Below are positions 1 through 7,797 of a stretch of DNA of 20,927 nt, piece after piece; the first letter of the stretch is position 1, and each line of letters opens with the position of its first letter. Source of the DNA: Desulfurococcales archaeon. Lineage in GTDB: Archaea; Thermoproteota; Thermoprotei_A; Sulfolobales; Ignisphaeraceae. The stretch lies in NCBI GenBank assembly GCA_027037025.1, contig JALWBS010000127.1, positions 1 to 20,927 on the forward strand, given 5' to 3'. The notes beneath the pieces are model-generated. The model was given only the letters and a program-made list of their open reading frames with translations, was not told the origin of the DNA and searched no databases. A program made the position numbers and the translations under genes.

Positions 1-113
1 ACGATTATCGATGCTCTGCTACCTAGGGTCTCGATGAGCTTCTCGATGAACTTCCTAAACAGCTTTGGTCTTTCTCTAAGAGCACTCCTTCGACTCTCTA
101 AGTACTTCTTCAA
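1..113 (-). CDS. MNT-type minimal nucleotidyltransferase, N-terminal part (runs off the window)
   Basis: This reading frame lies inside and beyond the 3' end of the HEPN gene. A TTG at 111-113 begins MKKYLESRRSALRERPKLF, and the frame stays open to base 1, ending ...IETLGSRASII. That is the usual lead-in to the GSxxxG nucleotide-binding loop of minimal nucleotidyltransferases, although the loop itself lies outside the window. A purine-rich GAGAGG sits a few bases upstream of the TTG. The 38-base overlap with the HEPN gene implies translational coupling. In this family the MNT protein is the antitoxin that modifies and silences its HEPN partner. The start codon is my choice; later starts are possible. 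Only about 37 codons are visible, so the family call rests on the N-terminal pattern plus its neighbour. Confidence 0.6.
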   Translation of the reverse strand, partial: MKKYLESRRSALRERPKLFRKFIEKLIETLGSRASII

Positions 114-471
114 CGAATCGCTTGATCCTCTCAGCATGGCTTATGCACCTCTCTGCAACCCTCCTATTGTACACTGATAACCCGATTCCTGGGTACCTAG
201 CTCTGGTGTAGTGCTTCTCGAGAGCCTCGGCAATCGTGTAGAGCTCCTCGTCGACACGATGACCAAGGCTCTCCAGAGCCTCTAGAAGCTCGACTAGGCT
301 GTGGGTAAACGGGTAGCTACCCACGAGCTTGACCAGAACAGCTTTCAGAGCTAGCTCCGCGAACTGCTGAGCATGGAAACAAGCGAGCCAGTACCTACCG
401 CGATCAACATCGTCCCTCGCCTCCTCGAGGAAAACGAGGGCCTTCTCGAGCCACTCACGATAATCAACCAC
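76..471 (-). CDS. HEPN domain protein (COG2250-like), partner of an MNT nucleotidyltransferase
   Basis: The 131-residue protein has the HEPN four-helix pattern. An N-terminal helix ends in RGRYWLACFHAQQFAELALKA, where the 'A..hA.Q.aE.alKA' signature is typical. A middle segment carries TRARYPG, and a closing helix follows. It begins with GTG at 469-471. The 3' end overlaps the start of the MNT frame by 38 bases. HEPN proteins paired with MNTs act either as RNase toxins or as nucleotidyltransferase partners. The canonical R-x4-6-H ribonuclease motif is not obvious here: the best match near the C terminus (RCISH) is one residue too short. A binding or regulatory role is therefore as likely as RNase activity. 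Length is normal for the family. Confidence 0.8.
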   Translation of the reverse strand: MVDYREWLEKALVFLEEARDDVDRGRYWLACFHAQQFAELALKAVLVKLVGSYPFTHSLVELLEALESLGHRVDEELYTIAEALEKHYTRARYPGIGLSVYNRRVAERCISHAERIKRFVEEVLRESKECS

Positions 472-575
472 GTGAGGACCCCGCTATAGTGATGCAGAAA
501 CCGTTTTTCTATTCATCTCGACCTCTCTAGCTTCGGTTACCGCATCCTTCGTTAACTTCTTCCACTCTCTCCTCG

Positions 576-1739
576 TCATATGTTGGGGTAGGCGTGTAGC
601 TCTACTAGCAGTGTTATGAGCGTGGTTACGGCTGCGAAGAACGGTACTGCGTATCTATGGAAATCTCTGAGCGTGATTCGGGAGAGTCTAAGCGTTATTA
701 TGTTGGCTAGGGACCCGATCACGAATCCTAGACCCCCTATGTTTACTCCTAGGGCTAGGAGCTTCCAGTTCTCGACGTGGTTCAGGAGGAGTATGGTTGC
801 TGGAACGTTGCTGACTACCTGGCTCAGGGCTATGGGTAGGACGAGCTCTACCACGGGGTTCCTAACGGTTGTTCCGTGGATGAGGGGTGTTATCAGCGTG
901 GAGAGCTCTCCGAAGTCTATGAATATCAGCGCGAATATCGCTACGAGAACTAGGTCTATCCTAGCAACAAGCTCTCTCCTAACAAGCAGTAGAACCACCA
1001 CCGTTGCTACGAGAGCGGGTATAGCGAGGTTCATCTCTATAAGCACCACGTCTACGCATAGCAGCGCTACCGAGGTGATTAGAAGGGGCTTGTCGAGCTT
1101 TATCGGGGGTGGCTTCGGCAAAGCCCCAACGCTCTTCCGGGGCATCACCAGCCTCGAGTAGGCCACGAGCATGGCCATGGACACCGCCACGAAGGGGGCC
1201 ATCGTCTCCACGAACTCGTGGAAGGGTACTCCGTAGCATCTCCACAGCACTATGTTCTGGGGATTTCCTATGGGGGTTAGGGAGGAGCCAAGGTTCGCGG
1301 CTACGGTGATCAGTGTGAGGAGCGGTGCTGGATCGGTGTTGAGGAGCCTCGTTAGCGATAGGGTTAGGGGGACGTAGATGAGCAGAGCGTTGTCGTTCAT
1401 CACCACGCTCGAGCTCATCGCCGTGAGCAGCACCATTATCAACCCGAGCCTCGTCGGCGACGAGCCGAACCTGGATATCATCCACACCGATACCCACGAG
1501 AAGAGGCCGGAGCACTCCATGGCCTTGGATACGAGGAGGAGGGAGACTATGGATGCGAGCGTCGGGGCGTTGATGAGCTGGGGAATCTTCGTTACGACGG
1601 CTCCGCGAGTACCCACGGCTAGGGCTATGAACAGCGTTGTTAGGACGGTTAGCAGCTTCTCGCGTCGTAGGAACCGCAGCGCTCGGTTAGCGATGAGCTT
1701 AGCTCTGCTGATAATCATCGATAACTCTACACGAGCCAC
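576..1739 (-). CDS. ArsB/NhaD/SLC13-type ion permease
   Basis: This is a polytopic inner-membrane transporter of about 387 residues with roughly 10-11 hydrophobic segments. Three signatures of the ion transporter superfamily are visible: SSVVMNDNALL around residues 110-120, NLGSSLTPIGNPQN at 149-162 (the hairpin-tip motif), and SQVVSNVPATILL in the second half. Family members move arsenite, sodium/proton, citrate or other anions. The sequence alone does not fix the substrate, and no arsenic genes are near. It is the last gene of a leftward operon behind DUF59 and an unknown gene. The GTG at 1739 overlaps the previous gene by 13 bases and sits directly on the AGGAGG sequence. The ATG at 1718, about 20 bases past it, may be the true start. 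Confidence 0.85.
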   Translation of the reverse strand: MARVELSMIISRAKLIANRALRFLRREKLLTVLTTLFIALAVGTRGAVVTKIPQLINAPTLASIVSLLLVSKAMECSGLFSWVSVWMISRFGSSPTRLGLIMVLLTAMSSSVVMNDNALLIYVPLTLSLTRLLNTDPAPLLTLITVAANLGSSLTPIGNPQNIVLWRCYGVPFHEFVETMAPFVAVSMAMLVAYSRLVMPRKSVGALPKPPPIKLDKPLLITSVALLCVDVVLIEMNLAIPALVATVVVLLLVRRELVARIDLVLVAIFALIFIDFGELSTLITPLIHGTTVRNPVVELVLPIALSQVVSNVPATILLLNHVENWKLLALGVNIGGLGFVIGSLANIITLRLSRITLRDFHRYAVPFFAAVTTLITLLVELHAYPNI

Positions 1740-2227
1740 CTCCTAACCTCTTCGGTGAGGCCGTAGTCGGGTATAAGCTCCGTACCATCGTAAGACACCC
1801 TTATGTGAGCCACGAGGTAGAACCTCCACGCCAACGGCACTACCCACGCTAGCTCGGGTTCCCGGAACTCGACGGCGTCGATAACGCGGAGCTCGCGTAG
1901 TAGGGACTCCATCACGGACCGAACCTCGTTGATATCCACCTGCACACCCCACGCCCTAGCTGGCCTACCCTTGGGCGAGGGGGTCTTGGCCACGGGGTCG
2001 AAGTGTACGCGATCCAACGCGAATCCGTGGTACATCAGAGGCACATCCACATGCACGTCGCCGGCGGGTCCGTACCTAACGATTGGTGGCCCTATCGATA
2101 TGTAGGGCAACGCGCTCCTCACGGTCTCGATGGCTCTCTGAGCCAAGCCCATGTCTATCCTCGGCGGAGCACCGGGCCCGAACCTCCTTATCGGTGGAGG
2201 TGGTGGGGGCTGGGGCGGTGAAGCCAT
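1727..2227 (-). CDS. Conserved-looking archaeal protein of unknown function with a proline-rich N terminus
   Basis: I do not recognise the family of this 166-residue protein. It opens with a proline run (MASPPQPPPPPPIRRFGPG), followed by a soluble alpha/beta-looking body. The body contains VRYGPAGDVHVDVPLMYHG and a segment typical of beta strands, AWVVPLAWRFYLVAHIRVSYDG. No signal peptide or membrane helix is seen. Translation is clearly coupled to the DUF59 gene: only 4 bases separate them, and GGAGGTGA lies 5 bases before its ATG, an unusually good Shine-Dalgarno match. Its 3' end overlaps the permease gene. Genomic linkage suggests a role alongside the DUF59 protein, perhaps in metal or Fe-S handling, but that is inference only. 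Confidence 0.75.
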   Translation of the reverse strand: MASPPQPPPPPPIRRFGPGAPPRIDMGLAQRAIETVRSALPYISIGPPIVRYGPAGDVHVDVPLMYHGFALDRVHFDPVAKTPSPKGRPARAWGVQVDINEVRSVMESLLRELRVIDAVEFREPELAWVVPLAWRFYLVAHIRVSYDGTELIPDYGLTEEVRRWLV

Positions 2228-2231
2228 GGAA

Positions 2232-2567
2232 TCACCTCCACGCTTCGACCGGGTCGTAGCCGAAGAGCTCCTTGAACCTCCTCCTACCCTCCTCGGTCAT
2301 CATCTCGGGGCTCCACGGCTTCTCGAGGTTGAGCTTCACCTCCACGGTGTAGCCCGGGAAGCTCTCCTCGAGCCTCCTCTTCACCTGCAGCGGTAGGATG
2401 TGGGCTAGTGGGCAGAAGGGTGATGTGAGCCCCAGCTCAACCTCTATCCTCCTATCCTCGATCCTCACGTCGTATACGAGCCCCAGGTTGTAGACATCTA
2501 TCGAGATCTCGGGGTCGACCACGGTCTTGAGCACCTCGATCACCTTCTCGCGGATGTCCTCGCCCAT
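2232..2567 (-). CDS. DUF59 / MIP18-family protein (SufT-like Fe-S assembly factor)
   Basis: The 111-residue protein carries the DUF59 hallmark DPEISIDVYNLGLVYDV at about residues 18-34. It also has LTSPFCPLA with the conserved Thr and Cys, and a C-terminal PWSPEMMTEEGRRRF. Proteins of this family (SufT, PaaD, human CIAO2/MIP18) help deliver or mature Fe-S clusters. Length is typical of the stand-alone archaeal form. It is the first gene of a leftward operon; a TATA-like GGCTTAGAAGG lies about 20-30 bases upstream of the ATG on the minus strand, suggesting a short-leader transcript. The neighbouring genes do not identify a client protein. Confidence 0.88.
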   Translation of the reverse strand: MGEDIREKVIEVLKTVVDPEISIDVYNLGLVYDVRIEDRRIEVELGLTSPFCPLAHILPLQVKRRLEESFPGYTVEVKLNLEKPWSPEMMTEEGRRRFKELFGYDPVEAWR

Positions 2568-2703
2568 GGTTCTCAGCCCTTCTAAGCCTCTTCACCCCTC
2601 AGAGCGGGCCTCTCATCACCTACGGAAAGGCTATCGCTAGAGGTATTAAGCTGTGGGGTCAGGTAGGCGTCCAATCATCACGGATCAGCTCCGTCACCAA
2701 TCA

Positions 2704-3537
2704 TCACGCCCAGCTCCTCAACCTCTCAACTACTTTCAGAGCTCTCAGCGCTTTTCTAGCTAGGTTATCGGGGGTGATCCACGGCCCTAGCTCTAGGCAC
2801 GGCCCCAGCTCCACGTCTACGGCTCCTCGCGGAACCTCGGTCTCCATCGATAGGTCTGCCAGCACCGCGACGCTCCGCTCGTCGTTGATCTCGTGCAGAG
2901 CTGCGTAGAGAGCTCGTAGACCTCGTAGGGCTACGCATCTAGCCCCAGCTTCTAGCAGCGCTCGGTAGGCACCTGGGTTCGTGCAGGAGCCTACGTATAT
3001 ACACGCCTCTCTGTAGCCATCGAGTACGTAGCTCAGAACCTCTTCAACGAACCACGTGGTGTACCCCTTCTCCGAGCCTATCCGTGAGCAAGCTGCGCAG
3101 ATCCCCGTGTCCCACACAACGATCTTCTCAACGCCTCTCGTCGTCACGCGCTCAAGCACCGACCTAGCCATGGGCACGAGCGCTGCGAGCCTATGGGGTT
3201 TCTCCACGAGCCTCAGACCGCCGTAGCTAGATAGCGAACCCAGCTGGAAGACGCCGGGGAGCGTCACCGACGCGATGCATGGGCTCGGAAGCTTCCTAAC
3301 GAAATCCCCGATCCTTTCGAGAGCAGGGTGCTTCTCGCTCACCACGTAGTCCTGGGCTAGAACCTCGCGGCTGAGCTCAACGACGTTGCCCGAGATCCTC
3401 GCGAGCCCCGAGGAGATCAGCTCCTCGAACCACTGGATGAAGGGTAGGGGGATGGGTACGTACAGCACCTCGGGTCTCGACCGAGCAGCTTCGTAGATCC
3501 CAAGCGTAGCTTCGCCGACTAGGAGGCACCTAACCAT
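2704..3537 (-). CDS. MetE/UROD-like TIM-barrel protein, divergent (putative)
   Basis: This 277-residue cytosolic protein is tentatively assigned to the cobalamin-independent methionine synthase C-terminal / uroporphyrinogen decarboxylase fold. The strand pattern fits: CIASVTLPGVFQLGS (about 87-101), GVEKIVVWDTGI (135-146), ACIYVGSCTNPGAYRALLEAG (178-198), VAVLADLS (223-230), and a closing ELGPCLELGPWITPDNLARKAL. MetE zinc ligands would be expected near YVGSC and GPC. The canonical His-x-Cys appears replaced (Y-V-G-S-C), so classical methyl transfer is doubtful. The start overlaps the stop of the upstream gene by 8 bases (ATGGTTAG), indicating co-translation with the dUTPase-like fusion. An unrelated fold cannot be excluded. 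Confidence 0.5.
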   Translation of the reverse strand: MVRCLLVGEATLGIYEAARSRPEVLYVPIPLPFIQWFEELISSGLARISGNVVELSREVLAQDYVVSEKHPALERIGDFVRKLPSPCIASVTLPGVFQLGSLSSYGGLRLVEKPHRLAALVPMARSVLERVTTRGVEKIVVWDTGICAACSRIGSEKGYTTWFVEEVLSYVLDGYREACIYVGSCTNPGAYRALLEAGARCVALRGLRALYAALHEINDERSVAVLADLSMETEVPRGAVDVELGPCLELGPWITPDNLARKALRALKVVERLRSWA

Positions 3538-4387
3538 CGACGCCCACCACGATGGCCAAGGCTATCACCTGCCCTCTCTCGATAACCGTCGGCGCGTAGC
3601 CGCCTAGGAGAATGAGCTCGGGTCTACCCCGGAAAGGACCCTCGATGAGCTGGGGAGCCACGGAGATTCCGAACCTCGAGAGCGTAGAGCTCGGCTTGAT
3701 CAGCGCTACCTCGCTGGAGCTAAGCTCGAGCTCCTCCATGGTGGACGCCACCACGATCTCGTTGCATTGGAGAGGGTACCTATGCTGAGGAGGTATCTCG
3801 ATCCTGAGCCTCGAGAGGAACGCCAGCGCCTCCGACTCGCTCCTAAACGTGGGGACCCCACCCATCGTCGCTATGGCCTTGCCCACGTCGGTCAAAACGA
3901 TCTTCTCCTCGTCTCCGCTCCCCAGCCTAGAGACGAGGTTGAGCGCTTCGAGCTTCTGCAGCCTAGCATCGAGCTCCTTCTCGGCTAGAGCCGTCGAGAC
4001 GCTGGATAGGAGATCGGGGGGTACGAGCCCTTCCACGCTCGGCAAGGAGATGAGCTCGCGGAGCCTCGGAGCCAAACCACCAACGATGGCAACGCTCTTC
4101 AACTCCCCCAGCGGCGCAACACCATCGTATTTATCCTCTACGAAGCGCAGGATCTCGATGTCGACGAGGTCGAGAGCTCGGAGATCGACTAGCTTAGCCT
4201 CTACGTTCCTCAACCTGAGCCTAGCTACCTTAGCCAAAGCTGCTCCCACTAACGATCCTCCGCTAAGCACCATAAAGCTAGCTGGGCGAAGCCTAGGTAG
4301 GTAGAGGGTTGGGGAAGAGGGTTGGAAAAGCGTTTCCGCAGCAACCCATCTATTCGAAACGTAGCTATGTTTCTTACACAGCTGCAT
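3530..4387 (-). CDS. Winged-helix-like region fused to a dUTPase/dCTP-deaminase-like domain
   Basis: The ORF encodes 285 residues. Residues 40-125 form an unrecognised alpha/beta region. Residues 130-175 look like a winged helix, with a helix pair and then LGSGDEEKIVLTDVGKAIA. Residues 195-283 resemble the dUTPase/dCTP-deaminase fold: IEIPPQHRYPLQCNEIVVAS, then KPSSTLSRFGISVAP, then IERGQVIALAIVV. The SSTLSRFG segment corresponds to the RSSxxRxG phosphate-binding motif of Dcd. The downstream strand reads GRPELILLGG, so the catalytic Glu seen in E. coli Dcd (VLEFYN) is not cleanly aligned, and activity is uncertain. The ATG at 4387 overlaps the divergent promoter; the ATG at 4273 (residue 39) is a credible alternative. 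The gene is co-translated with the MetE-like gene. Confidence 0.65.
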   Translation of the reverse strand: MQLCKKHSYVSNRWVAAETLFQPSSPTLYLPRLRPASFMVLSGGSLVGAALAKVARLRLRNVEAKLVDLRALDLVDIEILRFVEDKYDGVAPLGELKSVAIVGGLAPRLRELISLPSVEGLVPPDLLSSVSTALAEKELDARLQKLEALNLVSRLGSGDEEKIVLTDVGKAIATMGGVPTFRSESEALAFLSRLRIEIPPQHRYPLQCNEIVVASTMEELELSSSEVALIKPSSTLSRFGISVAPQLIEGPFRGRPELILLGGYAPTVIERGQVIALAIVVGVDG

Positions 4388-4393
4388 ATAAGG
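4384..4393 (+). promoter_or_regulatory. Archaeal TATA box for the rightward ABC operon
   Basis: GCATATAAGG lies about 40 bases before the GTG at 4429. With the usual 25-base spacing, transcription would start near 4416, giving a leader of about 12 bases. It overlaps the longest possible start of the leftward dUTPase-like gene, so the two transcripts may interfere, or that gene may really start at 4273. Confidence 0.5.
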
Positions 4394-4428
4394 TTCGTAC
4401 GCGATCTGGGTCCACGGGTATTCGAGCT

Positions 4429-5172
4429 GTGTACGCGATCGAGGTCGAGAATCTTCACAAGAGCTACGGAAGCGTCAAGGCGTTGAGCGGGCTATCGTTT
4501 AGAGTAGCCCCGGGAGAGATCTACGGTTTGATAGGGCCCAACGGAGCTGGTAAGACGACGACCCTCAAGATCCTCGCCGGTTTACTAAGACCCGATAGGG
4601 GCTGCGCGAGGATCTATGGCTACGACGTTGTTAAGCAGAGGGTAGAGGCTCTGAAGTTCGTTGGCTACGTGCCGGAGAACCCCGTGCTGTTCCAGAACCT
4701 CACGCTCGAGGAGTTCGTGGTCTTCGTAGCGGCTCTCCGAGGCCTTAGGAAGGAGGATATCGTTGACGATCTCAACCACTACCTAGAAATCTTCGATCTT
4801 AGGGACAAGAGGAACAAGCTGTTGAGCACCCTGTCGAGGGGCATGATGCAGAAAGCCCTTGTGATAGCAGCCCTCGTAGTGAGGCCAAAGGTGCTCATCC
4901 TCGACGAGCCGATGTCGGGCATGGATCCGGAGTCGCAGTACGTATTCAAGGAGGAGATCAGGAAGCTCACCTCCAAGGGCGTCGCCATAGTCATCTCGAG
5001 CCACCTACTAGACATGGTCGAGAAGCTCTGCACCAGAGTCGGGATCATCCACCGCGGGAAGATGGTTGCTGAGGGTAGCGTGGAGGAGATCAAGAGGATG
5101 GCTTCGGCGGGAACGGGTGGTACGCTGGAGGAGGTGTTCCTCAAGATCGTTAGGGGTGGTCAGAGCCCGTAG
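4429..5172 (+). CDS. ABC-2 exporter ATP-binding subunit
   Basis: This cytosolic ATPase powers the membrane protein encoded 9 bases downstream. It has an A-loop region (ENLHKSYGSVKALSG), Walker A (GPNGAGKTTTLK), a variant signature (LSRGMMQK in place of LSGGQ), Walker B with D-loop (VLILDEPMSGMDPES), and the switch His (SSHLLDMVEKLC). The frame is open back to an ATG at 4309, but the first 40 codons look non-family and cross the TATA box. I therefore start at GTG 4429, giving 247 residues, the usual length. The domain order and short C-terminal tail fit the DrrA/CcmA-like class that pairs with ABC-2 permeases. The substrate is unknown. Confidence 0.88.
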   Translation: MYAIEVENLHKSYGSVKALSGLSFRVAPGEIYGLIGPNGAGKTTTLKILAGLLRPDRGCARIYGYDVVKQRVEALKFVGYVPENPVLFQNLTLEEFVVFVAALRGLRKEDIVDDLNHYLEIFDLRDKRNKLLSTLSRGMMQKALVIAALVVRPKVLILDEPMSGMDPESQYVFKEEIRKLTSKGVAIVISSHLLDMVEKLCTRVGIIHRGKMVAEGSVEEIKRMASAGTGGTLEEVFLKIVRGGQSP

Positions 5173-5181
5173 GGGATCTCC

Positions 5182-6798
5182 ATGGATCTTAGGAAGGCTT
5201 TCACCATAGCGTGGTTCCTAACCAAGGAGTTCACGATAAACCCCGCGTTCAAGAAGCATCGAGTCGCGGGGGCGTTGATACTGCTATTCGTAGCCATGGC
5301 CCTGATAGCGGTCGTGATCATGGCTATCCACATGCCTAGCCACGGAAACCCGTCGGGGTTCGGTTCCGAGGTTCGGAAGCTGCTCGTATCCATGGGGTTG
5401 GGTAGGGAGAGGATCGTCGATATCGTAGCGGCTGTGGTAACCACGATCTTCCTACTCAACTTGTTGAGGGGCTCCAGAATCGTTGTTATGTCCGAGGCTA
5501 TTCGGGAGCTCGTGCTTTCCCAACCCGTGGATATGAGTACCTTCCTCCTCGGCTACGCTACGTACAGCACCCTTGGGTGGGGCCTCGTAACGCTAGGTAT
5601 ATGCCTAGGCGCAACGCCGGCGATCCTCGATATCAACGGTGGTCAGCCCAAGGCGCTTCTCTTCCCCCTCGCAGTCCTAGCCATGGAGCTACTCCTCCTA
5701 GAGCTCACCAGCATCTTCTCGACCGTGGTGACGAGGTTCCTCGAGAAGCGTGGTGCTCTCAAATGGTTTAGGATCGCCGTTGCTAGCTACCTCATCGCAG
5801 CCCTCATCCACTCCCTAGCAACTAGATGCATATCCCCACTACTCGTGGCTCCGTTCCGGGGCTTCGCCGAGCTCCTGATATACCCAGCCACGGTATCCGT
5901 GGGTATGAACCGCATAGCCCTGTCCATAGCCATAGTATGCGTAACCATAGCTACGCTACTCACCGCATCCGCAGCGCTCGGCAACGAGTTGAGTCCCGAG
6001 GACGTGGTTCCGATCACCGAGGTTCGTAGAGCTAGGGCTAGGCACCGCAGGTCGTTGCTCGAGATGGGGTTGGGTAGTCCGGGAGCGGCTGTTAGGAGCT
6101 ACGTGCTTGGGATGAGCGTTGCCAGCCTATCGCACGTATCCACGATCTCGATGATCATCGTCGTAACCGCGTTGGTAACGTACCTACTGAAGACGTTCCT
6201 AGCTAGCTGCGGAGAGCTATCGCTCATCATCTCCACCACCGCAACGATACTCGTAACGATGATCGTTATCGTCGTAGGCGTCGCGATGATCGAGGCGATG
6301 CTCGTGGACGACGTCTGCGGCTACTGGATCTACCGAACCTACCTAATCAAGATGGATAGCGTAGCCCGAGCACTCCTCATCAAGTACGCGATCTACGTAA
6401 TCGAGGTGTTCCTCGTACTATCCGTCGTAGACACGGTTAGGACGGGTAACCTCCTACACCTCCTATTCCCAGCAACAGTGATCCCAGTAGCTTTGGTAGC
6501 CTCGTTCCTAGCACTCCTAACAACAACCTACTTCTCATCGAAGAAGAGGGTCGTGAAGCACCTCCACGGAACTACCACAACGCTCGAGGACATCACATCG
6601 GCGATAATATTCCTATCGGCTACGATCATCATGGCCCTATCAAAGTTCGTGTTCAACACCGTGATCGAGACCATGAAGCACCCCGAGACATTCGTACTGA
6701 GCTCGGTAGCAACATCGATCATCGTATCCATACCGCTGTACATAGCGTTATCGAAGATCCTAGCCAAAGCAATGGAGAGATACGACCTAGCTTGGTAA
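5182..6798 (+). CDS. ABC-2-type multi-span membrane permease
   Basis: The 538-residue protein is very hydrophobic, with about 11-12 predicted membrane segments. Examples are VAGALILLFVAMALIAVVIM near residue 30, ATILVTMIVIVVGVAMIEAM in the middle, and TSIIVSIPLYIALSKIL at the end. A basic loop (VRRARARHRRSLLE) divides the two halves. It follows the ATPase gene directly (AGGGGATCTCC before the ATG), so the two form an exporter. The size fits the large archaeal ABC-2 permeases of about 500-550 residues rather than the 250-residue form seen at 8173-8913. No substrate can be inferred. Confidence 0.8.
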   Translation: MDLRKAFTIAWFLTKEFTINPAFKKHRVAGALILLFVAMALIAVVIMAIHMPSHGNPSGFGSEVRKLLVSMGLGRERIVDIVAAVVTTIFLLNLLRGSRIVVMSEAIRELVLSQPVDMSTFLLGYATYSTLGWGLVTLGICLGATPAILDINGGQPKALLFPLAVLAMELLLLELTSIFSTVVTRFLEKRGALKWFRIAVASYLIAALIHSLATRCISPLLVAPFRGFAELLIYPATVSVGMNRIALSIAIVCVTIATLLTASAALGNELSPEDVVPITEVRRARARHRRSLLEMGLGSPGAAVRSYVLGMSVASLSHVSTISMIIVVTALVTYLLKTFLASCGELSLIISTTATILVTMIVIVVGVAMIEAMLVDDVCGYWIYRTYLIKMDSVARALLIKYAIYVIEVFLVLSVVDTVRTGNLLHLLFPATVIPVALVASFLALLTTTYFSSKKRVVKHLHGTTTTLEDITSAIIFLSATIIMALSKFVFNTVIETMKHPETFVLSSVATSIIVSIPLYIALSKILAKAMERYDLAW

Positions 6799-6957
6799 CC
6801 ATCGAAGACCCCCAAGCTCCACACCCATTCACCACGCACCAACTCGACGAAGATACCGAAGCGATTAGCGTCCACACCGAGCGCTGCATAGCGAAGCCCC
6901 GTAGCCGTTAACCGTTGAATCGCTGCTCAACCCCTTGCCGAGGAACGGTATGGCTCT
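6799..6957 (-). pseudogene. Possible leftward coding remnant in a 295-base intergenic region
   Basis: No intact gene lies between 6799 and 7093. On the minus strand, one frame reads RAIPFLGKGLSSDSTVNGYG and an adjacent frame continues as LRYAALGVDANRFGIFVEL, then VRGEWVWSLGVF. Removing one G from a GGGG run near 6893 would join them. A minus-strand TATA-like GGTTTTTAGATT lies just upstream (about 6974-6985), next to an inverted repeat with arms CTGGAT/ATCCAG (6957-6974). The peptide looks coding rather than random, but it has no recognised family and would run into the permease gene. It could be a decayed gene end or chance. Confidence 0.25.
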
Positions 6958-7093
6958 GGATGCGCGTATCCAGAATCTAAAAACCTTTTGAAATGCGCCT
7001 TTACCAGCTTCGTAAAGGTGTTGGCTGTGAGTCTTTAACTAGAGCGTTTGTGAGCGGGGTTCGATGGTTGATGGTCGCGGAAGGGTCTTTGAC

Positions 7094-7783
7094 TTAGTAC
7101 GCGTGCATGGTTTCGATCTCTACGTGCTTACCCGTAAGTTCTTCTAGAAGCCACGATTTCTTCAACGCCTTCTCGCGCTCCAAATCGCAGCTCTCGACGC
7201 AGCTCAATCTAAGCACTATCCTATCCTGCTCAACATCGACGACCACGTCCTCGACAACGCCCTCCAGACCGTGGTCCAGGGCGTCGGCTACCTTCAGTAT
7301 CGCGGCTAGGGGCGTTACAAGCTCTCTCACGTCGGCGCATCTCGGATCGGTTCGTGGATCGCTTCGCTTCCTGTGGTGTAGAGCTACCAGCGCAGCTACC
7401 CTCACCACTTCCTCGCCAAGCGCTTCGAGATCCCTCGAGCTCATGAGGATCCCGTAGCTGTGCTCCTCGTGGGGTTCGCCCAGCGCTACACCAACGTCGT
7501 GGAGCAGCGCTGCCACGATCAACGGCTCGACGAGATCCTCCCTCAGCTTCAGTGGCTCTCGGAGCTGCTTGAAGAGCCTCACGGAGTGCATCGCTACGTA
7601 AGACGCGTGCCTCTCACCCCTACCCCAACCATGAGCTTTACCAACGTTGCTAATCCCCACGAGCTTCTCCCCAAGAACCCTCAGCAGATCCCGGTAGACC
7701 TCCACGAAGACCTCCTGAGCCCTCGTCTCGACCCCGCCAACCCTACGCAACGCCTCCTCGGGCTCCACTCCGTAGCGATGCAC
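7094..7783 (-). CDS. HD-domain phosphohydrolase (Ppx/GppA C-terminal-like), 3' half of a split phosphatase-HD gene
   Basis: The reading frame holds a metal-dependent HD domain. Visible motifs are H in AMHSVRLF, LLHDVG (the HD pair), LHHRKRSDP, and KVADALDHGL. The order and the LHHRK...LKVADALDH end match HD domains found at the C terminus of exopolyphosphatase/GppA proteins, which hydrolyse phosphate esters of nucleotides. The nominal start at 7783 is a GTG inside a helix. The frame is open upstream through GRGRSRSVAAAYLV, which is the second half of a tyrosine-phosphatase P-loop, so this is not a stand-alone gene. It joins the phosphatase frame (7798-8097) by a one-base shift at 7821-7824. 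The product would be a fusion of about 335 residues. Confidence 0.8.
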   Translation of the reverse strand: MHRYGVEPEEALRRVGGVETRAQEVFVEVYRDLLRVLGEKLVGISNVGKAHGWGRGERHASYVAMHSVRLFKQLREPLKLREDLVEPLIVAALLHDVGVALGEPHEEHSYGILMSSRDLEALGEEVVRVAALVALHHRKRSDPRTDPRCADVRELVTPLAAILKVADALDHGLEGVVEDVVVDVEQDRIVLRLSCVESCDLEREKALKKSWLLEELTGKHVEIETMHAY

Positions 7784-7797
7784 GAGGTAAGCAGCGG

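Noticed and set aside
616..1161. Rightward ORF of 181 residues opposite the ion permease
   Set aside because: It is Ser/Arg/Thr-rich and low in complexity as expected of an antisense shadow; the minus strand has clear ArsB/NhaD motifs.
4309..4428. N-terminal extension of the first ABC ATPase
   Set aside because: These 40 codons cross the TATA box and have no ABC likeness; family N termini begin at GTG 4429.
6528..6875. Leftward 115-residue ORF overlapping the permease end
   Set aside because: Most of it is antisense to the permease; only the part beyond 6798 looks possibly coding and is listed separately.
7040..7080. GGGTTCGA-like T-arm and TGATGG box-C-like motifs, as a tRNA or C/D sRNA
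   Set aside because: No acceptor or anticodon stem can be formed around it, and no CTGA box D at proper spacing is present.
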